From contig VZRN01001305.1 of NCBI GenBank assembly GCA_013397935.1, positions 3,633,853-3,697,852 of the forward strand: a stretch of DNA of 64,000 bases, in the 5' to 3' direction. The DNA comes from Dasyornis broadbenti (lineage: Eukaryota > Chordata > Aves > Passeriformes > Dasyornithidae). A model generated the notes under the pieces. It saw only the letters and a program-made list of their open reading frames with translations. It did not search any database and was not told the origin of the DNA. Made by a program: the position numbers and the translations under genes. Below are positions 53,001 to 64,000 of the stretch, one piece after another; the first letter of the stretch is position 1, and the number at the start of each line of letters is the position of its first letter.

Positions 53001-56000
53001 CCATGGTAAAAAATTGAGGGATACAACTTTCTTTCAACCCAACAAGGATGACGGGAGATAATGAACACATGAAAGAGCATCAGATGATCAGCTGTTCCCT
53101 AGTCTGTCAACGGCAAGAATTATTTATGTTACGTGTTTGAAAAATGTTCATACGATGTAAAAGGTGCAACAGATGACCACGGAAATCTCTGAAATCTTCA
53201 TCCCTGGACTTCAGGAATAGTGTTAGAATCTAGCAAGAATGAGCTTAGCATATCTTCTCTCTGCTTAGAGCAGGAAAATGGCTCAGAAAAAGTCCCACTG
53301 AGCTTCTTCCAGCCTTGCATCTCTGTGATTGCGTTACAAAGCATCTACCTGGCTTGATGTTTCTAGAAGATCTGTAATATCACGTTGAGGGAAATGTTGA
53401 AATTTAGAATGAAATTAATTCTAAATAATTTCAAAATCTGTGTTAACTAACTACACCAGAAGCTCTTCTGGATACATAGCCAAACACTTTTTGTTCCCCT
53501 CAATAACTATTCGTCCATTTTTACATTTTAACCCTCTGGATTTAGTGAATTAATCTAATTTTAGTAAATAAAATCAATAACTGCATGCCAGTATACCTAA
53601 ATATAGAATATCTGGTAGAAAACTATGTTTGCTTTTTTAGCTGCATGTCAAACCACAAGCCCTTAACTAAAATGAGACTAGGAAAATGAATATAACTACT
53701 CCAGTTTCGGATTTTAATTTAGCTGTTTTCTCTTGAAGAAAATTAGGGAGTCACAGGTTTTTTATTTAAAGTTTGTTCCTTGGAAATAACGGAAGTTCCT
53801 TGGGCAATATCATTTATTATTTCTTTGAAACCTCAAAAAAGTTTGTAATATAACACACTTGAGAAGATGGTTTTAGCATCAGCTATAAAACAAAAGTAGA
53901 TGCATTTCTGCCATGCTCTACTTTTTCAAAGCTATTTAAAATTGACCCTTCAAAGATGGTTTGAAAGCAGACTGCTTTGTTCTATATCTAATAGTGTCCC
54001 ATGAAATTTGGTGCTGCTTACAGCATGAACAAATATATTAAAATAGAATAGCTTGAATTTTAAGGCAACACTATAAACAACTGCCTCAGCCTGATTCTTG
54101 GTGTTATTAAAAATGAAATAAATCTTTGAAACAGTCTAATTACTTCTACTGTAATGAATAAATACACATTTTCCTTCATACATGCAATTCCTTCTCAGCC
54201 CTTTCCTTGACACATGGAAAAAGAAGAAAAGGAGGAAAGATGGTATCTGCCAAGTAATAAATCCATAGTATTAACACATTCAATATGTTGTAGAGCAAAT
54301 GCCATTCTCCTGAGGACTGCTAGATAATCAGTTGTCTTCCATTAAGTCTGATATCTTCAGTTATAACAATATCGCTGTCCACAGAAGTGACCAAATTACT
54401 TCTAATTAATCTGATGGTCTACTAGATCAAGTATCTTGATATAGATACGTATAGATAGATGGATATTTGATTATATTCATTTGGGCTTGCTAACATAGTA
54501 TAGGTATGGGTACTCTATTTGGCAGAAATGATAGAAAGTTATGCTGAGTTATGTTCTCAACCAGGCCATTAATCTTTTTTGTGACATTTTAAACAAGTTT
54601 ATTCAGGCATCGATTACGGCCCCAATCCTGCCACCAGAACTGCCAGCAGTCACAATGACTCAAAGGGATGTCCCCCATGGGCACAGACCTTCATCTCCTG
54701 TCACATCACTTCTCTGGTTTTGCACATTCTCTGTGCTATAAAGCTACAAAGTCAAAACACCTGAACAAGAAAGGAAGTGCTGCACACTAACCCTGAACTA
54801 ATTGTAACCCATTTACAAACTACTGCTATACCTTACTGTCACTTTTAAAAGAGGTGAAGGTTTTCTTTAATTTTAAATTTCAAAAGCATAGTTTTAAAAG
54901 AGTTGCAAAGCCTTTCAAAGACGCACTGCTCATTCTATTCCCCACATGTACCCTTTTTAACACCCATTTGAAAAATTAATATTTACAGTCTGAAAGATAC
55001 TTTTCTGCTTGTATATATACTTAAAATATCCCTCTGTCTCTTATTTTACCATTCACTGATTCAGCAATACTGTCAGTTTCTGATGATTTAGTATAGAATA
55101 TATGGAGCTAATTACAGAACATAAGACATCAAAAACTGTGGTTTTCTAAACTGCAATTAATTGTGGTTTCACAGACTGCTATTCACTGCAATCTAGGAAG
55201 TGGTTAGATGTGGGGCTTACTATCGGTTTAAGTGAACACCCAAAGTGTAAGGCATTGGTTGCACCTGAATTTTCCAGCCCATAAGAAATATGACTTTCTG
55301 TGAACTGCAGACATTGTGTAACATGGGGTTCAACAGAAAGAAAGCAAAGTGATTTGCTGCCTTGGCCTACTGGACTGAAAGGTACTGGCTAACCAGAAGT
55401 CTATCCTTTGACCAAGCCAGAAAGTGTACTTCACAGCCATGTCATTGAAAATGCTCATTTACATCCCTGACAAAGCACTATCTCAGAAATAAGCCAAATA
55501 AGAAGGAAAATTAGGATGATATTAAAATGGCATTATTTACAAGCATTGATCACTGAATATGTATCTTGGTATGGTTTTCCAGGGCATGACGGACAGACAC
55601 TGCAAGAAAAGGGCAACAAAAGTGGGGGGAACTTTGCAAGGAAACACTGGTCAAGAACACTCATTGAAGAGATCAGATCTGCATGGCTAATTCTGGTGAG
55701 ATTTCTTTCACCTGCCCTACACAGTGAAGCACAATGAGATGATCTGTTTGTTTGAATAAGAATAGAAACACATTCTGAAGGTTCTCAATACCAAAAATGA
55801 AACATAATTGAGATGTTCTGCAAGAATTACACTTACGAAGCAATGTTAAAGAAGCTGGGTAAAGTGACTGTGGTGCCTGCCATGCCTTGCAGAAGGAAGA
55901 CTCAGTCTTGTATTTGGAGAAATTTTCTGGTTTTGTAAATGTTTATACATTTGAGATACCTAATTGCCAGGAAGATAGTATTATCATATTCTTAGCCTTC

Positions 56001-56910
56001 TTTCATTATTTACTGTTTAATTTGAAGCTACTTTGCATCTTTCAGATTATCTGTGCAGTCCCGGTGGACATACAAGGGTCTGAATGAACAAATTAGGATG
56101 CGTGAGCACTAACCACTTGGGAAATGTGAGGGGAGACAAATTGCCATTTCAAGTACATCACCAAAAACTTAATGTAAATTACCTGAATTTAGATGAGTAT
56201 AAATTCGCTTTGTAAGGTTATATTTCCGTTAAGAATTCAGAAGAGGACATTCTGCTAGCTAACAATTAAGGTTATATTCTCTTCTCAAACAGTATTAGAT
56301 ATGGGTTACCTTAGCAACTATTATATTGTCAAAGAGAATTCTGAAAAACGAGGGTGTTTTAGTAAGCAGCTAAAACACTGACAACTCTTTTCTTTTTTTT
56401 TTTTCTCCTAAATTCAACTTCTCCCACAGAAAATGGAACCATGGTTTTGGGTTAAACACCGATTGTAATCTCAGAATGAGAGCATCCATACTGTTTTCAA
56501 CCTGATTAGTGTCAAAGTTTAATTCTTCCAAGCTATCTTTACTTCATTACTGAGTCTGGTCCATGATGTATAATTCACTTAATAAGGAGACTTGAGGAAT
56601 AGGTAGCAGCTGGGCAGAACATTAATCACAGTGTAATACATACATATAGGGAAACAATTATTTGTCAATTAACTTCCTAATACATTTTTTTAAAAATAAA
56701 AAACCCCACCAAAATCTATTTAAGCTTGAATAATGTGACCATTATCCTGATGATGTGGTCATTGTTTTGCAGACTCACAATACCTAATATTTCCCGTTGA
56801 AGGCAATGGGAACTGCTTGTTTAAAACTCTGTTACCAGTCACACAGTACATGACAAAAACACTAGAATCAAAACTTCCAAAGATTTCAAGTCTATAAATT
56901 GGAAAGTAAA

Positions 56911-56927
56911 TTATTATTATTATTATT
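56911..56927. repeat. (TTA)n microsatellite
   Basis: About five to six perfect ATT/TTA units in intron 3. Confidence 0.9.
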
Positions 56928-57947
56928 GCAATTTCAGTAGTGTGGTATATGAATCTAAATAACGAACATTAAAATTGCATACAATAATAAGTTCAAGTTG
57001 GTGCATTGTTAAAATAACTTTAAAATACAGTTTTTCACCCAACAATGCCCACAGGAACAGCATTTGTAAACAAAATGATCTAACCATGACAATTTGGCAC
57101 AATAGCAATTGCCAGTTATGACCTCTTGGATAACTTGACTATTGTTTTCTCTTTCTCCTCTGAACCTCAACACTTGGCAGAAAAGAGCTGCCATCCTTTA
57201 CTTGCAGAAAGAAAAATAGAGGAAATTGCCACACTGCAAGAAGTGATGGCCTATGGTAGACTGAAACTGGGGGCAGAACACTGTACATGACAAAGTCAGA
57301 GCAGGGTATAAAAGATTTAAACTGAAAAGTTCACATACTGTGCCCCATGTAAGATGTGTTACTTCCTAGTTCTCTTTGGGGATTCTCTAATCGCTTGATT
57401 ACTAATTCTCTAATTGCTCAGTTAGGAGATTACCTTTCGTAAATGTTTAACAAAGGAGAGGACAGTGGAGAAGTTTTTAAAATGTAATTGTACCTTCATA
57501 ATTTATTACAGAGTCAGGTTTAGAGAAATAATAAGAAATTAATGGTGTTATTAAAATTAATTTTCTCCAGTTTCAGATTTTTATGATGACTACATCTTAA
57601 TATTATGCCACTCTTTCAAAATGAAGCACAAAATTTAGGCCAGTTCAATCTATAAAGTATCCATTAGCATTTTTATATAGCACTGGTTTTGTAAATTGTG
57701 GCTTTGTATGACTTGTTTAATGATGCTCCTTAGATGGGCATAAGTGTTTTATAATTATCATCAACTTTTTTGAAACGGTCTTCAGAGAAAAGGTGGTCCT
57801 GTTCACACTTTGATAGCTTTTAATGTATTGATTTTCAAAATTCCCTTGTAATTTGTAAACAGTTTTAGGTAGTGCAATATCAAACATTTTAATAGAAATT
57901 TTAAGATGTTTTTCCTTTTTAACAGCAAGTCTTTTTCCGTTTTAAAG

Positions 57948-57982
57948 AATGTAGTTCTTAAAATCAATGTAGTTCTTAAAAA
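57948..57982. repeat. 18-bp tandem duplication
   Basis: The unit AATGTAGTTCTTAAAATC at 57948-57965 is repeated almost exactly at 57966-57982, in intron 3. Confidence 0.85.
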
Positions 57983-60274
57983 TATTAGAATCACTAGTAA
58001 GTAAACATAATTCATAGAAAATGAGGCAATAAATGACATAATATAAAGGTTGCCTACTTTAAAAAAATGGACAGCAACCAGAGTCTCAGAAAATAGTCAA
58101 AAAGGTCCTTGTAAGTGTACGCATTGTCTAAATGAAAATCTGTAAACCCCCCTCATTATTTACTGTCACTGTTAAATACAAATATTAGGTGACAACTTGT
58201 CTCCTTCTGTTTAGTCTTAGTTCTGAGAAAATGTTTAAATAAATCCTTAACTCCATAGAGATACATGCTGGTAGCTCACAAATATCACAGCTGATTCTAG
58301 TTTGCTTTTCTTCGATCATGACATCACCTCAAAGTTGTTCTTGGGCTTTAAGTAGGAATACAGCACTGCTGTGCTGCACACCACCAGGACTGCTGGGGTT
58401 ACCATGGCAGAGCTGAATGTTGCTGTGGGGTCACACTTGCACAAAGACCTGCACTTGTGCTTCACCTCCATGATGTGGCCTTTGCACAAGGTTCAGGTTC
58501 ATGAGTCTCTCACATTTGCAAAATATTGGGCATTCATTCCAATCACCCCATCACACTGAAGATGTGCAGGTTTATTCCTTAAATTCTAGCATCTTTAGAT
58601 ATGTTTCATTAGCAAAGTAGTAAATTATTTACAAAATTTGTATTTTGTCTCATTCATGTAAATGCCTAGCTGTAAAAGTAACTAAATTTCTTATTCTTAA
58701 TGACAACTGGCAACACAATTGAAAAACTCTGAAAAAGTTTTAGTTGTCTTTTTACTGTTGACTTGACCATTCATCTTTGGTTTCTGGTGAAAAACTGAGC
58801 TATACTCTGAAGTGTTTTATACCAGACAACAGTTTCAAAACACTCTTATGAACCTTAACTCTACATTAATATTGCATCAAAGATATACTGGTATTTTAGC
58901 ACCTAATCACAAAGGGCTCTTTTCTCACATGAAAGGTGCCTATGACTTTCTTAACCAGAAAGGCAATTAAATAAAGTAAATACAGTATTTAAAGTTATAT
59001 ATATTGACAGAGTGCAAACAGGAGGAGATCAATGACAGAATTTACTTTAACTAAAAGACAAGAATTCCAAGCCAAAAAGGTATTACACAGATGACTTAAG
59101 AACAGGAAGTATTTTATTATTAACTTTTGATTACCCAGAACACCTCACATGGAAAAGCCCAAAGACAAATATGCACACACAAATCAGAAGAGCTCAGCAG
59201 ATCAGAATGATTTTTAGAAGATAAGCAAGGGCAACCCTATTAACAGCTTACATATTAAAGGCTTACATATATGTGGCTAACTGTCCTTCCAGTTAGAAAA
59301 TTAAAAGTTATTTGGCATTTAATCCCTTTCCCCTCAAAAAATATACGTGATGACTGAGTGGGTTTGATAATTTGGCTTAACTCAGTTACCTTACTCTCCT
59401 TGGCTACCTAGTCATTTTGGTTCTGTCAGTAAGCAGGAAAGTTCAGGGGTGGTTGCACAGTTTGAAAAAAATTGTTTACAAATAAATTTTAAATTTTATG
59501 AGTTTTCAAGTTTCAAAAACAGTGGCCTTTTTAACACTCACATGCAGGCACAGTAAGAAAAATAGTGAAAATAAAACATCTGAAAATTTGAATCCAGGAA
59601 TTGAATTCACTCTGCCAACCATTCAGTAAACTATGGAGATACTGATTTCTAATAAAATTACCTTAGCACAGCATCTGTCTTTTTAAAGATGGTCGTGATT
59701 TTTAAAGGGTACTTGTTACACTATTAGATGAATACTTAGAATAAGAGGTATCTACCAAGAAACTCTGAAGCTAAGTGCTGGCAAAAGACACCTGAGCTAG
59801 GTACTAAACAATAAATCACAATATTAATTTAATTGTCTATGCTGAGGATCCCCTATCCTCCTAACAGACTCACTCAGATGAGACCCAAGAACTGCTGTAA
59901 GTGATGTCAGGGTAGAGTTATTATAGAGGTGCCCCAAGGAATGCTTTTGCAGCTGAAAGGGAAAGGCTATTGGGATACACCAACCTCCACAGTGCCTGTA
60001 GGATTATATGCAAAATTTCTTGGAAAGGCTGTGTCATCTGCTTTTACATCTACACCTTCCAAGTGCTATTAAACCCGGTCTTTCATGCATTAAAACACGC
60101 CCTTCAATACGATGACCAGCATTCTATTTCTCCTTGTATATTATCTTTACTATTTTATTTCTTGTAATTTATTGCTCAGCTCAAAAGCAGTGTGAAATGC
60201 ATAGTCAAGCCTCAGAAATGTGTTTTGCCAAACAAACTGCCCTCCATTTTCACATGCAAGTTTTTTTAAATTTC

Positions 60275-60288
60275 TTTTTTTTTTTTTT
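60275..60288. repeat. Poly(T) run, 14 bases
   Basis: An uninterrupted T run in intron 3, within a T-rich stretch starting near 60261. Confidence 0.8.
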
Positions 60289-61532
60289 AAATACAATTAC
60301 AGTTCTTCAACAACATTAGCCAGTTAGGAGCAAACATGGAAGCAGCTTTCCTGAATTCCTTGACTACTACCCTAGTCTGAGATAATTGCAAGAACAGATG
60401 TGACAGCTTTGTGATTTTCTAGACTTTCCCATGAAAACAAAACTGAAAGCTTTTCAACAACAATCCCGGCTTCTTCAGCCAAACCTTTCATCATCATCAT
60501 TAAAAAGGTTTTGAGCACTTATAAAAGCTAACAAATGACAGCTCGTAATCCCCATCTGTAACACCAGAGGCCAGGTACTGCAAAGACGAGACAGGTGCAA
60601 ATTTTCGTATTCCCATAGTGCTTATTATCTATCCCTTTTTAGAAACAAAAGGATTTGTCTTAACACCACTACCAATATCCCAGATTAATCTTCCCAGAAG
60701 CAAACTCTTACCCAGAAGCTAATATACAGTGTTATTACTCTGTCAAGAATTTTTCTCCTGAATTTAAAGAGGTGCTTCTACCAACTTGAGGAGCTAGATT
60801 GTGCTGTAAGTCATCTACAGAAGCTGCTCCACAGCTGAGTTCATCTCAAATGTCTAGGGCTGCCCCCATCAGAGCTCTACTGTGTGAAAAATAAATTTAA
60901 AAAAATAAACTGAGAAGTTGCACTTTTCTAACCCAACTTCTTTAATTTAATTTCTGGTTTTGCCTTTTCCTACCAGAATCACAGTATGAAATTTAGAACA
61001 ATACACACCACTCTAATTAGTTACTGCCTCTTTTGCTGGGGTGAGGCAATGGATAGGATTGTGGCGTGACTAAGACACTAACAATGAATAGGGACAGAAC
61101 ATGAATGCACCTAAATGGCATAGCTGAAAACTATGGTGGTGCCTGAAACCTAATATCAAAAGTGTCTTTGCTTACCATTTTTTTTAACTAGCAATCATGT
61201 CAGAAACAACATCACAGTATTTGAAAGAAAAATAAAATTCTAGGACTGTGCCAGTTACCCAGGGGATTACTTTGAGAATGGGACAGAATCACATTGCTTT
61301 GGAATTCGTAGAGAAGCCATGAGCATGCTTTCTTAAAAATGCTGATCATGAAAATTGGAAAAGTGATAGTCAACTAGACGAATCTGCAGTACTTAAAGCA
61401 TAAAAAACAAATGTTGCTAAAAAAAAATTTGGAGAAGAGAAAGGAGGTGTTGAGAGTTCTCTGGGTTTTTTATCTGGATTTTTAATGGGATTTTTGTGTG
61501 TGGATTTTTTGTTGCCTTTTTTTAATTTGGTT

Positions 61533-61562
61533 GGGTTTTTTGGGGGTGGGTGGTGGTTTGGG
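61533..61562 (+). other. G-quadruplex candidate in G/T-rich tract
   Basis: G-tracts GGG, GGGGG, GGG and GGG are separated by loops of 6, 1 and 9 bases, within a G/T-only stretch from about 61460 to 61570. The G-rich strand is the plus strand, which is the template strand for PDGFC, so the RNA itself would be C-rich here. Confidence 0.6.
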
Positions 61563-62531
61563 TTTTTAAAACCAAATATATCAAGTGAAAAGTAGCTTAG
61601 AAAATATTTAGTAAAGGATTAAGTAAAAAATTACACACAAATAATTGATACCCTGCATTGTTTAGGATAGATATGATCAATTAGATTGAACAAATAAATT
61701 TAAACCGTGACTGCAGAATAATTTTTACAGACTAAAGGAACATTTGAACATCATTGTGAAATATTTCTGTAGAATTAGCATCCAAAGCTCCAATTACATG
61801 ACATCATTGAGTTTACAGTTGAAGAGTGACATTTTTATATACACACAGAGTGCTCTTAAGTTGCAAACCTGAAGTTTTTTTTTTGTTTGAGGTGCCTCAT
61901 AGAAAACCTTTGAATTTTTGAAAACAGCAGAGTGCACAACATTAAAATTTACACTAGAACACTACAATCAAGTAAATTATAGACCACATAAAAGTAAAAT
62001 TAATTTCCAAGTAAAATATGCATACATAAACTTGTATGCTGAAATGCTATGAGACCCACTAATAAAGCGTCCAAATACTAAAAAAGAGTCCCTGACAATA
62101 TAAATATTCATTACTAAATGGAAATCTAATAAAAGCCTTTGGGTAACTTACAGAAAATGAAGAACAGAGATTGTCTCATGTATTTGAAATATTTTTCCAA
62201 TACACTTTCTAAACTTTTTCACTTTTTAGGGCATTTGGAGGGTTTAAACATTGTTTCCACTGAATCATCCTATAGTCAGCTTTCATGTGGGAGGAGAGGG
62301 TTAATATGGGATCAAAGAGAAAATTTAGGACAAGGAGCAGTAAAGGTTGCCTGCCTTTTCTTGACAGTTGCATTACCCCATCTCTTGTTTGTGGTAATAA
62401 TTTCTGCTTGAAACAAGTTGACATAGAGTGATCTAACTTGGATATAATGCTCTGGACAGCTAAAAGGAGAGTAGTTTTCACAAGTTCTTGTCCCTGTCAT
62501 TTGTTGTGATTGCCCCTCAGTACTTTCTTTC

Positions 62532-62630
62532 AAAAAAAAAAAAAAAGAAAAAAAAAAATCACAAACAAACAAATAAACCAAATAAAAAAGCAAAAAAAAT
62601 CTGCAAACCCCAAAATAAAAAAGTTTTAAG
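62532..62630. repeat. A-rich low-complexity tract
   Basis: A14 at 62532-62545, a single G, then A10 and CAAA/CAAATAAA-type sequence. A plus-strand poly(A) with decayed simple repeat is the simplest reading; no attached retroposon was recognised. Confidence 0.8.
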
Positions 62631-64000
62631 ACATATGAATGAACCATAAAACAAAACCACTTTGATAGCTCTTGAGCACTCCTGAATTTTTCAGGAAGAA
62701 AAGTTGTACAGAACTTGTTGAATAGAAACAAAACACCAAAGCATGACATTTGAGGTAAAGCAATTGCATTTAATTTTGAAATTACTGTTACTTATTTAGA
62801 AATAAGACAATTAGCTGATTTTTTTATCTCTTGCCTCAGTGATACTGGATGTGATATTCAATAAATTTCCCAAATCAATGAATTTAAGTCTTAGACAAAT
62901 ATATGATAAATTTGTAGAAAAGTTTTATCCAAGGAAACAGAATTACTTTTTTCCACGAACAGTCAATGAAACAATTTGTGATTCTTTTCAGCTTGAGTCA
63001 CTATAAGACTAACCACAGAAAAATACAAAAGAAATGGTTTATACTACATATACTACTTGAGAAACTGCATTCAGATTTTAGTCAAAAGGAAAGGAACCTT
63101 GTCCTTCAGAGTACAAAACTTGCTATCAGATATGTATGCTCATTCCTTTTAGGAACTAAATGACAACACCAAAATGGTTCAAAATGTCACTCTTCCTTTT
63201 AGAGTCTCAGAAAATCCACACTGACACCTCAGGTTGTGGAGGTTAAGGATACTCTTCTATTGACTTCTGTGTTGGCCCATAATTTTGCTAGATTCCTGTC
63301 TAACCTTGTCTCTCTGCAAGTTTGCTTCACACGCACACAGATCTTTATGATGATAAACTTTTTGTGATGTCCGTGGGACAGAATGAGATACGGTCAGAGG
63401 TGAAAAAGACATTATGATTTAATTAGGAAGTTTACTTCAGAGGTTCTTTCACCTCAAAAAAGTTTTTTTTTTTTCCCACCACTCATTTTAGTACCATGGA
63501 TAATAGCCACTCTCAGTTTGTATTTTTTGGAATGTTTTTTAATTACCTGAAGCATTTCATTCCTATCTATGTATTTTGGGGTAATATTTAACGTCTCATC
63601 TAAGAAATTATCTCATCTAAGACCTTAAGCACAAGTTTAACGCAAAATTAAATCTCCAAAGAAACAATCAGTTCAAAAATGTCTCTGATTTACAATGAAT
63701 TTTTGCCAGACAAAAGAAAATCAATAGATTGAATTTGCACACTGGAGCATCTTTAGCAGCCTGCTCATTTATCTAGACTAAGGTTTCGCTGTACCTACTC
63801 AGTGGAAACTCTGAATACAGAAGTTTTGTTTTAGAGTCCTTCCCATCACACAAAGGGTCTTCACACTTCTTTTTCACTTCATGTAGCATTGCAAAGCGCT
63901 ACACAACACTCATACCCTCTCCTGATTCTTCACACCACCTTGGCTTAAACAACCCTGAAACAGTTTTATTTCTAAAACGTTTTTGAACACTTCTAAAGAG

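Larger units (their letters stand above)
33095..64000 (-). other. PDGFC: PDGFC gene, 3' part (exon 4 to 3' end; exons 1-3 outside window)
   Basis: This span is the minus-strand transcription unit of platelet-derived growth factor C, a secreted ligand that is activated by proteolysis and signals through PDGF receptor alpha (and alpha/beta dimers). Three coding exons were read directly and join in frame through canonical GT/AG sites to give the C-terminal 180 residues plus stop. The family is normally about 345 residues, so roughly the first 165 (signal peptide and CUB domain) are missing and should lie above 64000. I looked on the minus strand for CUB-exon motifs (for example the peptide ending just before exon 4) and found none. 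The low-coordinate boundary rests on a poly(A) signal and is an estimate. The promoter and transcription start are not in the window. Confidence 0.95.
41314..64000 (-). other. PDGFC: PDGFC intron 3 (partial, continues beyond window)
   Basis: Everything above the exon 4 acceptor is read as intron, because exon 3 (end of the CUB domain) was not found on the minus strand up to 64000. A very long intron fits PDGFC, which spans about 200 kb in mammals. The sequence is AT-rich, with simple repeats, short homopolymers, a G/T-rich tract near 61460-61570 and an A-rich tract near 62532-62630. The short reading frames on either strand show no recognisable domain. Confidence 0.8.

Noticed and set aside
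56393..56446. Plus-strand acceptor-like sequence (T-rich tract, then CCCACAG) followed by an ATG in a fair Kozak context
   Set aside because: No open frame of useful length follows and no donor or exon could be matched. It is antisense to PDGFC and probably fortuitous.
62312..62749. 145-codon minus-strand open frame with a phenylalanine-rich centre
   Set aside because: The phenylalanine run comes from the A-rich tract read in antisense, and there is no domain or conserved pattern.

Overview
The window looks like nuclear DNA from a bird, or possibly another sauropsid. It is AT-rich and almost free of long open reading frames. The only interspersed repeats I can name are two CR1 (chicken repeat 1) LINE fragments, and I see no Alu-, B1- or L1-like sequence. 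The species cannot be fixed from the sequence.

The one protein-coding gene I can support is PDGFC (platelet-derived growth factor C), on the minus strand. Its last three coding exons are present: 41106-41313 (hinge and protease-cleavage region), 35396-35613 (most of the cystine-knot growth-factor domain) and 34634-34750 (C-terminus and stop). All splice sites are GT/AG, and the phases agree (0, then 1, then 0). Together they encode the C-terminal 180 residues. A 3' UTR probably runs from the stop to about 33095, using a poly(A) signal at 33111-33116 with a GU-rich stretch after it. The signal peptide and CUB-domain exons (1-3) were not found and should lie beyond 64000, so 41314-64000 is read as part of intron 3.

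Region by region: 1 to about 33094 is intergenic sequence downstream of PDGFC, holding a plus-strand CR1 (12870-13914), a minus-strand CR1 (about 27648-28055), microsatellites and homopolymers. From 33095 to 34750 lies terminal exon 6, from 34751 to 35395 short intron 5, from 35396 to 35613 exon 5, from 35614 to 41105 intron 4, from 41106 to 41313 exon 4, and from 41314 to 64000 intron 3. Intron 4 carries a GAA repeat, a 31-base homopolymer and a nested inverted repeat.

I found no sign of a new multi-gene system: no operon, CRISPR array, intact transposon, rRNA or tRNA. The remaining open reading frames are short and in inconsistent frames, with no family signature, and I treat them as chance. 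The more interesting items are small: the inverted-repeat structure in intron 4, a 13-mer occurring three times around exon 6, a tandem splice acceptor at exon 6, a G-quadruplex candidate in intron 3, and two CRE-like motif clusters.
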